Source: a bacterium
GTDB lineage: Bacteria; BMS3Abin14
Direction: 5' to 3'
NCBI GenBank assembly: GCA_020352595.1
Contig: CP070682.1
Location: 1,977,648-1,984,502 of the forward strand
Length of the DNA: 6,855 nucleotides
Position 1 is the stretch's first letter; the number at the start of each line of letters is the position of its first letter. The translations under genes and the position numbers were made by a program. Of the stretch, positions 1 through 4,902 are shown one piece after another. Below the pieces are notes generated by a model. That model had not been told where the DNA came from, ran no database searches, and was given only the letters and a program-made list of their open reading frames with translations.

Positions 1-315
1 CCTGAGGCGGCCGTGGCCCGCAGCCAAAGAGGTCAAAGGGATGAGGAGAAGGTTCACGATGCCGGGGCTGCCGGCCCTTTCCAGCAGGACGACAGGTTTG
101 AGAAACCAGGAGGGCCTTATGCCGGCCCCGGGGCTCGCCAGGGGGTCGGCCACCGGTCCCAGTGCCGGGGGGAAAAAGGCCGAGAGCAGCGCCACGGAGG
201 CGACGATGGCCGCCGCGGTCATGAGGACCCTGATGAGGTGGTTGGGGTAAAAGGGCGTCCGCCCTTTCAAGGTGCGCCTCGCGGCTCTTTTCCTGCCCCT
301 GAATGCCATCATCAT
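1..315 (-). CDS. Cytochrome b C-terminal domain / subunit IV-like protein (partial, 3' end missing)
   Basis: Not supplied as a ready-made reading frame; I translated it from the sequence. The first 105 residues are visible and the frame stays open to the left edge. It resembles PetD/subunit IV or the C-terminal half of cytochrome b: a basic N-terminus, a TPFYPNHLIR motif (residues 20-29), a membrane helix (about 30-50), then a PVADPLASPG segment matching the family's ADPLxTP loop. The Qo-site signature follows, but it reads P68-S69-W70-F71 instead of PEWY, so the conserved glutamate is absent. A second helix begins near residue 83. The start lies in TGATGATGATGG: the stop of the upstream cytochrome b6-like gene overlaps the first of three consecutive in-frame ATGs (315, 312, 309), which suggests translational coupling. 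The order Rieske, b6-like, subunit IV-like supports the call. From memory, NCBI uses ExtO/ExtP/ExtQ names for a similar trio in Geobacter selenite/tellurite operons; I could not check whether this protein belongs there. Confidence 0.75.
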   Translation of the reverse strand, partial: MMMAFRGRKRAARRTLKGRTPFYPNHLIRVLMTAAAIVASVALLSAFFPPALGPVADPLASPGAGIRPSWFLKPVVLLERAGSPGIVNLLLIPLTSLAAGHGRLR

Positions 316-1025
316 CAAAGAGGTTCCACGATCCCCAGCTTCCTGACCATGGCGAAATGGATGACGAGGAAAAAGGTGGTCAGGGCCGGGAGAACGAAAA
401 CGTGAAAGACGTAGAACCTGGTCAGGGTGGCGCCGGTCACGTGCTCACCGCCGCGCAGGAACAGCATCAGCTGGTGTCCGATCACCGGCAGGCTTCCCAC
501 GAGGTCCGTCCAGTAAGCCGCGGACCAGAAGGAGGAGTCGGTCCAGGGCAGGATGTGTCCTGTGAGCAGGAAACCTACGGCGAAGAGGAAGAGGAAGGAC
601 CCCGCGATCCAGTTCAGGTCCCTGGGTTTCTGGTAGGCGCCCGTGAAGAGGACCCGGAGGACGTGGACGGTCAGGACGGGGACCATCACCGTCCCGGACC
701 AGTGGTGGAGGGTCCTGAAGAACCATCCGAAGGGGGCCTCTCCCGCAAGGTAGAGGATGCTGTCATGGGCTTCCGACGCTGACGGCGCGTAAAAGAACAT
801 GAGCAGAACGCCGGTGAAGACCTGGATCAGGAAGAGGAGGAAGGTGATCCCCCCGAAGCAGCCCCACCAGCTGACGTGGGGTACGGGCCGGCGCAGGGCC
901 GCCTCCATGGCACCGCGGACGGAAAGGCGGCTCTCGATGGGTCCGTAAAGGAGCCCGCGGACACCGACCCAGTCCAGCAGGTCCTTGAGCAGGCTGCGGT
1001 CCTGCCGGTGCTCCCTGGCACTCAC
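315..1025 (-). CDS. Cytochrome b6-like subunit (cytochrome b N-terminal domain)
   Basis: Integral membrane dihaem cytochrome b of 236 residues, a cytochrome b6-type length (four helices) rather than full mitochondrial-type cytochrome b. The four haem-b histidines are visible: H107 (RTLHHWSG) and H121 (VHVLR) on helix B, H208 (RFYVFHVFVLP) and H223 (VIHFAMVRK) on helix D. The helix D spacing of 15 is the b6 type. C56 in WGCFGGIT aligns with the cysteine that covalently holds haem ci in b6f complexes (YCLGGIT). Other b6 landmarks are GHILPW (155-161), SLPVIG (178-183) and LTRFY (201-205). The start is GTG, overlapping the Rieske-like stop by four bases (GTGA), with GAGAGG upstream. It should work with the flanking Rieske-like and subunit IV-like proteins as a quinone-reactive membrane core. 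ExtP-type annotation is a possible alternative name, recalled but unverified. Confidence 0.93.
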   Translation of the reverse strand: MSAREHRQDRSLLKDLLDWVGVRGLLYGPIESRLSVRGAMEAALRRPVPHVSWWGCFGGITFLLFLIQVFTGVLLMFFYAPSASEAHDSILYLAGEAPFGWFFRTLHHWSGTVMVPVLTVHVLRVLFTGAYQKPRDLNWIAGSFLFLFAVGFLLTGHILPWTDSSFWSAAYWTDLVGSLPVIGHQLMLFLRGGEHVTGATLTRFYVFHVFVLPALTTFFLVIHFAMVRKLGIVEPL

Positions 1026-1465
1026 GAGGGGCCTCTCAGGGCATAGACCAGACCGTCCGCGATCTTGATCTGGAGCGTCTCAAGGGGTCTCGTCGCCAGG
1101 CCCCTCAGGATGTTGCCGTTGTGTGCGAAGACGCAGCCGTGCCCCTCGCACAGGATATACCCTTTGTTCTCGTCCCATCTGAGCCTCGACCCGCGAAAGG
1201 TGCAGGAGGCAGACACGGCGTACAGCTCCTCATCCACCGACAGGAGGATCCACTGTTGGTCGTCGTAATCGAAGGTCATGGAGCTTCCGGGCACCACGTC
1301 CTGCGCTGAGGCGACGGGGTGGAAGAAGGCGTGATAGGCCCGGGGGTGGGGGTGCGGCTGGAGGAACCGCGCTGTCATGTAAAGTGAGAAGACAGCCACG
1401 AAAAGGACCAGTAAGCCGAGCAGATAATCCGCCACTGGACTGCTGAGACTCCTCGTGGAAGGCAA
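1022..1465 (-). CDS. Degenerate Rieske-type iron-sulfur protein, membrane anchored
   Basis: A 147-residue protein with one N-terminal membrane helix (about residues 13-33) and a C-terminal Rieske-like domain (about 60-145). The fold is recognisable from C88-T-F-R-G-S93, then R-L-R-W-D, then C106-E-G-H-G-C111, V-F, N-G-x-I-L-x-G and the closing RPLETLQI strand. Canonical Rieske motifs are CTHxGC and CPCHGS. Here the first-motif histidine ligand is Phe90, both disulphide cysteines are replaced (S93, G108), and an extra Cys111 stands where Ser is usual. Retained candidate ligands are C88, C106, H109 and C111. The start is TTG, since an in-frame stop lies three codons upstream and GGGGGTGA sits seven bases before the TTG. 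It precedes the b6-like gene with a 4-base overlap, as expected for the Fe-S subunit of a bc/b6f-type complex. Whether it still holds a [2Fe-2S] cluster cannot be told from sequence. An ExtO-like identity is possible. Confidence 0.82.
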   Translation of the reverse strand: MPSTRSLSSPVADYLLGLLVLFVAVFSLYMTARFLQPHPHPRAYHAFFHPVASAQDVVPGSSMTFDYDDQQWILLSVDEELYAVSASCTFRGSRLRWDENKGYILCEGHGCVFAHNGNILRGLATRPLETLQIKIADGLVYALRGPS

Positions 1466-1471
1466 CGGTAT

Positions 1472-1485
1472 TCACCCCCGGGTGA
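1472..1485 (-). promoter_or_regulatory. Shine-Dalgarno inside a small hairpin before the TTG start
   Basis: On the coding strand the ribosome binding site GGGGGTGA (one mismatch to GGAGGTGA) lies seven bases before the TTG start. Its GGGTGA pairs perfectly with TCACCC immediately upstream, forming a tight 6-bp dyad with a 2-base centre that would cover the ribosome binding site. Together with the TTG start this suggests weak or conditional translation of the Rieske-like subunit. The pairing is seen; the effect is inferred. Confidence 0.45.
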
Positions 1486-1512
1486 GCTTGTGAACAACTT
1501 GCTTGTTTGAGA

Positions 1513-1542
1513 TTTTTAGCACACCCTCTTCAGAGGTGTCAA
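1513..1542 (-). promoter_or_regulatory. Sigma-70-type promoter for the Rieske/cytochrome b genes, with a dyad in the spacer
   Basis: The coding strand has a perfect -35 TTGACA (1542-1537), an 18-base spacer and an extended -10 TGC-TAAAAA (TAAAAA at 1518-1513). The start point would fall near 1506, giving a leader of about 40 bases. The spacer is almost filled by an imperfect inverted repeat (acaccctct / agaggtgt, 1521-1539, one extra C), a plausible operator. It lies in the 159-bp gap between the b561-like and Rieske-like genes, so the Rieske genes can probably be transcribed on their own. Confidence 0.6.
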
Positions 1543-1582
1543 TGAACGTGGGGTTTTGCGTTTGTGGATGGAATACGGAAGA

Positions 1583-1617
1583 TGCCCCTCGACGCCGGAT
1601 GGCGGCGCCGAGGGGCA
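1583..1617 (-). terminator. Hairpin after the b561-like gene, possible weak terminator
   Basis: A 9-bp arm (TGCCCCTCG) pairs with CGAGGGGCA, followed by one mismatch, four more G:C pairs and a 7-base loop. It begins eight bases after the b561-like stop codon. The downstream tract on the coding strand is ATCTTCCGTATT, without a clear T-run, so termination may be partial or the structure may instead protect the 3' end of the upstream message. Confidence 0.5.
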
Positions 1618-1624
1618 CAAGATT

Positions 1625-2491
1625 TCAGTGCAGTTGCCCGATGGCCGAATAGATGATGAGAATGATCATGATCAGGCCGATGCCGTAGGCGATGGTGCCC
1701 ACGATGCGGGACCAGATCAGCGATGTCCGGGTCGGGGGAGTGGTCTCCATTTTGCCCAGCCGCCCCTGCTCCAGAGCCCTCTGGTATTCGAGGGGGCGCT
1801 CGTGGGCGAACTCGTGCTCGCTGATCCTGCCGGTGAAGATGACGTGGTCCAGGGGGAACTTCTCCGGCCTGAGGTGCGTGTTGAAGAAGTGGATGGTGAA
1901 GATGAAGCCGGCGGCAAGCAGCGCCTCGTCCGAGTGCAGGATGATGGCGACGTTGAAGGCCCATCCCGGGAAGAAGCGGGCGAAGAACTCGGGGAACCAG
2001 AGGGTCAGCCCCGAGAAGCCGATGATGCCGACCCCCCAGAAGACCGCGAAGTAGTCGAACTTCTCCCAGTACGTGAAGCGGTCGAATCGGGGCCTCTCGC
2101 CCATGCCGAGGAACCAGAGGATGTGGCCCGCGACATCCTTGACGTCCTTGATCCAGGGGACCATGGAGTTGGGCCCGACGATCCACTTCCAGAACGGTTC
2201 CTCGCGCAGCTTCACCACATAGTAGAAGGCGAAGGCGATGTGCAGGACGAAGTAGAGCCAGGTGATGGCGCCACAAACACGGTGGATGTAGCCGGCCATG
2301 CCGATGCCGCCGAGATACCGGGCGAAGGTCTGGGCCCAGCCGGACTGGTAATATTTGAGGGGCATGCCCGTCAGGACCAGCCCCAGGAAGCTGATGATGA
2401 TGAGGGCGTGGAGGAACCGGTGGTAGTAGTTGAAACGAAGGTACCAGCGCTCCCCCTGCACCGGCGTCTGCGTCTGCGCTAATTCTGTCAT
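1625..2491 (-). CDS. Cytochrome b561/FdnI-like integral membrane b-type cytochrome
   Basis: A 288-residue membrane protein with about five hydrophobic helices (roughly 28-46, 70-93, 144-166, 180-201, 260-284), close to the formate dehydrogenase gamma/cytochrome b561 fold. Candidate haem-b ligands are H24/H28 (NYYHRFLH), H70 (YIHRVCG), H84 (LHIAF), H186 (LHSDEA) and H201 (FTIHFFNTHLRPEKFP). These proteins exchange electrons between membrane quinone and a periplasmic redox partner, here most likely the 11-haem cytochrome encoded 16 bases upstream. An in-frame ATG also exists two codons earlier (2497), but the GGGGAGG ribosome binding site is only one base from it and seven from the ATG at 2491, so the latter is chosen. 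A charged C-terminal segment (about 221-258, ISEHEFAHERPLEYQRALEQ) precedes the last helix and probably lies in the cytoplasm. The family call is fairly safe; the exact electron partner is inferred. Confidence 0.87.
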   Translation of the reverse strand: MTELAQTQTPVQGERWYLRFNYYHRFLHALIIISFLGLVLTGMPLKYYQSGWAQTFARYLGGIGMAGYIHRVCGAITWLYFVLHIAFAFYYVVKLREEPFWKWIVGPNSMVPWIKDVKDVAGHILWFLGMGERPRFDRFTYWEKFDYFAVFWGVGIIGFSGLTLWFPEFFARFFPGWAFNVAIILHSDEALLAAGFIFTIHFFNTHLRPEKFPLDHVIFTGRISEHEFAHERPLEYQRALEQGRLGKMETTPPTRTSLIWSRIVGTIAYGIGLIMIILIIYSAIGQLH

Positions 2492-2507
2492 TGCCATACC
2501 TCCCCTG

Positions 2508-3656
2508 TCATCGGCCGGGGCCGGTCTCTTTGAGACGCTCGAGATAGGCCCTTATGAACCACAGCAGGGTGTGGATGCCGAAGAAGATGAACACGCCGGA
2601 GAGAAGGACCACCATGGCGAGGTAGACGTAATAGAGCATGGGATGCTTCTCGGCGTCGTGGTAATCGGCGTGGGGCATGTAGAGCGTGAAGTTCCTGTTG
2701 GCGCCCTCGTGGCACTGGCCGCACGTGGCCACCAGGTTGTCGGGATGCACCCTGGATGCGGGATCCGCCTGCGGGAGGATGTCGTGGGCGCCGTGGCAGT
2801 CGGGGCACTGGGCCGCCCTGGTGTACCCCATACCGGTGACCTGGCCGTGGTAGTTCTTGCTGAAGGTGTACCCCATCTCCTCGTGGCAGGAGGAGCATCG
2901 CTCGACGACGGTGAGATGGAACACGTCGTCCAGGGCCCTCTCGGTCTCGTGGGCCGAGTGGCAGGATGTGCACACGGGAGCATCCTCCGGGCTGTCCTTG
3001 AAGACCTGGCCGTGGATGCTGGCGTTGTAGATCTCCACGATCCCCCGGTGACAGGAGGAGCAGGTGTCGTTGATTTTGCCGCGGGCCACACTGGAGCCCT
3101 CGTCCCCGGCACCCCTGATGTCGTGGCTTCCGTGACAGTCGTTGCAGACGGCGGAAAAGATGACGCCGCTCCTGATCAGGACAACGCCGTGCATCCCTCT
3201 CTCCCACTGCCCGCACACGTCCGGCTCGCCGTGCTCGAGGTGGCACGCGCAGCACGTCGCCGGGACATTGAGGTCGAAGGCGGCCGAGCGGGAGTCCTCC
3301 CGGGGCAGGACGTCGTGCTTCCCGTGGCACTCGTGGCACGCGGCCGGATGGCCGCCGGCCGACACCGCCTCCGCCATGTCGTCATGGCAGCTGCCGCAAT
3401 CCACGCTCTGGAGTTCCTCCTCGTGCTCGTCCTTGACGCGCGCCAGGTCCTCGTGGCAGTCGGTGCAGTCCAGGTCGCCGTGAATGGAGCGTCCGTAGAC
3501 CTCTTGGTCCACGAAGAGAGAGATCTCCCTTCCCCCCACGACCTTGGTCAGCGATTCATCCGAGTGGCAATCGAAACAGTCGGATGTGGTGAGGGCCGAG
3601 GCTGGCAGCGCGGACAGGAGGAACAGCACGAGGGCCGTGTTCAGAACGTGCCTCAT
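2508..3656 (-). CDS. Membrane-anchored 11-haem c-type cytochrome
   Basis: A 382-residue exported multihaem cytochrome. Residues 1-21 form a signal peptide ending ALPASA. Eleven CXXCH motifs start at C27, C64, C87, C107, C135, C171, C199, C229, C254, C284 and C312. Repeated modules show an upstream H-G (H59, H156, H215, H270; candidate distal ligands) before a CXXCH, several continuing as CHGxHD, so the protein probably grew by internal duplication. A single C-terminal membrane helix (about 341-367, with H362 inside) anchors it, leaving a short basic cytoplasmic tail. The ATG follows a strong AAGGAGGGG ribosome binding site nine bases away. With the next gene (b561-like) it makes a typical periplasmic-cytochrome/membrane-cytochrome pair for quinone-linked electron transfer. 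The nearest family is the broad cytochrome c3/doubled-CXXCH group; the terminal electron partner is unknown. Confidence 0.94.
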   Translation of the reverse strand: MRHVLNTALVLFLLSALPASALTTSDCFDCHSDESLTKVVGGREISLFVDQEVYGRSIHGDLDCTDCHEDLARVKDEHEEELQSVDCGSCHDDMAEAVSAGGHPAACHECHGKHDVLPREDSRSAAFDLNVPATCCACHLEHGEPDVCGQWERGMHGVVLIRSGVIFSAVCNDCHGSHDIRGAGDEGSSVARGKINDTCSSCHRGIVEIYNASIHGQVFKDSPEDAPVCTSCHSAHETERALDDVFHLTVVERCSSCHEEMGYTFSKNYHGQVTGMGYTRAAQCPDCHGAHDILPQADPASRVHPDNLVATCGQCHEGANRNFTLYMPHADYHDAEKHPMLYYVYLAMVVLLSGVFIFFGIHTLLWFIRAYLERLKETGPGR

Positions 3657-3676
3657 GGATCTTCCCCTCCTTCCGC

Positions 3677-3704
3677 CCCCCGGAGCCCGAATGGGCGCCG
3701 GGGG
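3677..3704 (-). promoter_or_regulatory. GC-rich leader hairpin before the 11-haem cytochrome gene
   Basis: A 7-bp arm (CCCCCGG / CCGGGGG), one mismatch, then a 4-bp inner stem (GCCC / GGGC) with a 4-base loop. It ends about five bases before the purine-rich ribosome binding site region of the cytochrome gene and is not followed by T residues, so it is not a terminator. It would form in the 5' leader and could stabilise the message or modulate translation. Confidence 0.5.
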
Positions 3705-3710
3705 ACAGCA

Positions 3711-3736
3711 CTTGATAAAGTATTATCTTTCACAAG
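3711..3736. promoter_or_regulatory. Operator-like imperfect palindrome at the cytochrome operon promoter
   Basis: Ten-base arms cttgataaag and ctttcacaag (8 of 10 positions complementary) flank an AT-only centre tattat. The 26-bp element covers the proposed -10 and start region of the cytochrome operon. Half-sites resemble TTGAT/TTGTG words used by CRP/FNR-family regulators, but the spacing between them is far too long for those sites, so the cognate regulator is not assigned. Confidence 0.45.
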
Positions 3737-3749
3737 TATTCCCTGAAAA
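3722..3749 (-). promoter_or_regulatory. Candidate promoter for the 11-haem cytochrome/b561 genes
   Basis: The coding strand has a GATAAT -10 (3727-3722, 5 of 6 consensus) with TTTTCA (3749-3744, 4 of 6) sixteen bases upstream. The -35 box coincides with the T-run of the atpE terminator. Predicted transcription would start near 3714, giving a leader of about 58 bases containing the GC-rich hairpin. It is the only AT-rich stretch between the terminator and the gene. Confidence 0.4.
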
Positions 3750-3779
3750 TCGGGAGGAAAGGATCGCCTTCCTCCCGAT
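3745..3779 (-). terminator. Rho-independent terminator after atpE
   Basis: A perfect 11-bp inverted repeat (atcgggaggaa at 3749-3759, ttcctcccgat at 3769-3779) with a 9-base loop starts six bases after the atpE stop codon. On the coding strand the descending arm runs into a short T-run (ATTTTC). This cleanly separates the F0 genes from the downstream cytochrome operon. Confidence 0.82.
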
Positions 3780-3784
3780 AGCTC

Positions 3785-4105
3785 CTAGAATTTGCCGAGA
3801 AGCATGAACGAGATGACCAGCGAGTAGATGACCAGCGACTCGATGAGTGCCAGGCCGATGATCATGGGTGTCATGATCTTGCCCGACGCACCAGGATTCC
3901 TTGCGATCCCGTCCATGGCTCCCCTGATGGCCATGCCCTGACCCAGAGCCCCACCGAAGGCAGCGACGGCGATGCACAGTCCCGTGGCAAGGGCGAAAGT
4001 GCCACCAGAGCCGCCCCCGGTGGCGGCGGCCTCGGCAGCAAAGGCGGCCGGGGCCATCAGCAAGAGGGCGAGTGCCGTGAGAAGTACGATGTTGGCTTTC
4101 TTCAT
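3785..4105 (-). CDS. atpE: ATP synthase F0 subunit c (with signal-peptide-like N-terminus)
   Basis: The ring-forming, ion-carrying subunit of F-type ATP synthase, 106 residues. Residues 1-23 look like a cleavable signal peptide (basic MKK, hydrophobic core, APAAFA), leaving about 83 mature residues, the usual c-subunit size. The mature hairpin has a glycine-rich first helix with GGALGQGMA (Q56), the polar loop ARNPGA (68-73) and a second helix with the ion-binding E89 in [15 protein letters not shown]56, E89, S90 and Y94 match positions of sodium-type c subunits, but the following Thr is Leu91, so ion preference is uncertain. The ATG is preceded by AAAGGAGG nine bases away. It follows atpB by 50 bases and is the last gene before a terminator. 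No F1 or b-subunit genes are nearby. Confidence 0.97.
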   Translation of the reverse strand: MKKANIVLLTALALLLMAPAAFAAEAAATGGGSGGTFALATGLCIAVAAFGGALGQGMAIRGAMDGIARNPGASGKIMTPMIIGLALIESLVIYSLVISFMLLGKF

Positions 4106-4140
4106 CTAGTTTTGCCTCCTTTCCAAGCGTTTTTTTTAAT
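4106..4140 (-). promoter_or_regulatory. atpE: A-rich leader and strong ribosome binding site of atpE
   Basis: The coding strand of the atpB-atpE gap contains an AT-rich stretch with a run of eight A's, then AAAGGAGG nine bases before the atpE ATG. It is the only clear gap and the strongest ribosome binding site inside the F0 cluster, suiting the need for many more c subunits than a subunits. AT-rich translation enhancers before atpE are known in E. coli; the parallel is an inference. Confidence 0.5.
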
Positions 4141-4155
4141 ATACGGTCGTTGCCA

Positions 4156-4902
4156 TCAGTGGGCCTCTTCGATGGCGCCGCTGATGTAGATGATCGAAAG
4201 CAGGGTGAACACGAAGGTCTGGATGAGCGCCACGAAAACGCCGAATCCCATGAAGATCGCTGGTACCCCCAGGGCCACAAGCATCATGAATGTGGCGACG
4301 ACGGTGTGGTCTCCGAACATGTTTCCGAAAAGGCGGACAGACAGGCTCATGACGCGTGCGATGTGCCCGATGAGTTCGATGGGAAAGATAAGCCATGCCA
4401 GCCACCAGACCGGACCCATGAAGTGCTTTATGTACTTGATCCCGTGGGCCCTGACCCCGATGACGTGGGTCGCCGCGACAACGACGATGGCACAGGCCAG
4501 GGTGGTGTTTATGTTGGCCGTGGGCGAGTCGAATCCGGGTATGGAGCCGAGAAGGTTGCTGAACAGGATGAAAAGGGCCGTGGTGCCGATGAGGGGGACG
4601 AAACGCCTGGCCTCGGGTCCCATGATGCTCTCCATGAAGAGCAGGAGGCCCCGCACCGCCATCTCCATGATGTTGGAGGGAGAGAACGTTTTCTCCGCAG
4701 GCAGGGTGGAATCCTCCCTGTAGCGTCGGCTGACAACCCACGCGACGGCGATGAGCAGGAGGGTGGCCAGACCTGCGTGAAGGATGGGCGACGCTTCAAC
4801 GGCGTTGGTCAGGAGACCCCCGGCCTTTTGCACGGTTGAGGGTTTCTCGATGACCTGATGCAGCGGCGTGTGATCGAGAAAGTAAAAGGTGTTGGCGGAC
4901 AC
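4156..4902 (-). CDS. atpB: ATP synthase F0 subunit a
   Basis: A 248-residue integral membrane stator subunit that forms the two ion half-channels against the c-ring. The decisive motif is SLSVRLFGNMFGDH (186-199) with the essential arginine R190. Other conserved features are PIELIGHIARVMSL (174-187), SNLLGSIPGFDSPTANIN (115-132) and Q228 in ALIQTFVFTLLSIIYI near the C-terminus, which ends in the acidic GAIEEAH typical of the family. Length and five to six hydrophobic segments are normal. It starts with GTG overlapping the atpI stop by one base (TAGTG), with AAGGAG five bases upstream. It is co-transcribed with AtpI upstream and AtpE downstream. Confidence 0.97.
   Translation of the reverse strand: MSANTFYFLDHTPLHQVIEKPSTVQKAGGLLTNAVEASPILHAGLATLLLIAVAWVVSRRYREDSTLPAEKTFSPSNIMEMAVRGLLLFMESIMGPEARRFVPLIGTTALFILFSNLLGSIPGFDSPTANINTTLACAIVVVAATHVIGVRAHGIKYIKHFMGPVWWLAWLIFPIELIGHIARVMSLSVRLFGNMFGDHTVVATFMMLVALGVPAIFMGFGVFVALIQTFVFTLLSIIYISGAIEEAH

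Noticed and set aside
1196..1198. Phe90 of the Rieske-like protein as a simple sequencing error for His
   Set aside because: The codon is TTT, two changes from CAT or CAC would be needed or accompanying shifts, the frame is intact, and both disulphide positions are also changed, so an evolved variant is more likely.
1556..2482. A 308-codon open frame on the plus strand, antisense to the b561-like gene
   Set aside because: It is rich in E, D, G and P with no recognisable domain and mirrors the codon pattern of the clear membrane protein on the minus strand; long antisense frames are expected in GC-rich genes.
2495..2497. The ATG at 2497 as start of the b561-like gene
   Set aside because: It lies one base from GGGGAGG, too close for initiation; the in-frame ATG at 2491 has a seven-base spacing. 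Only two residues differ, so the product call is unaffected.
3711..3736. An FNR or CRP binding site
   Set aside because: TTGAT and TTGTG half-sites are present, but the gap between them is 12 or more bases instead of 4 (FNR) or 6 (CRP), so only a generic operator-like dyad is reported.
2430..3746. A 438-codon plus-strand open frame across the 11-haem cytochrome gene
   Set aside because: The minus strand encodes eleven CXXCH motifs, a signal peptide and a ribosome binding site; the plus-strand frame is low-complexity V/A/G/H-rich translation of the same codons.
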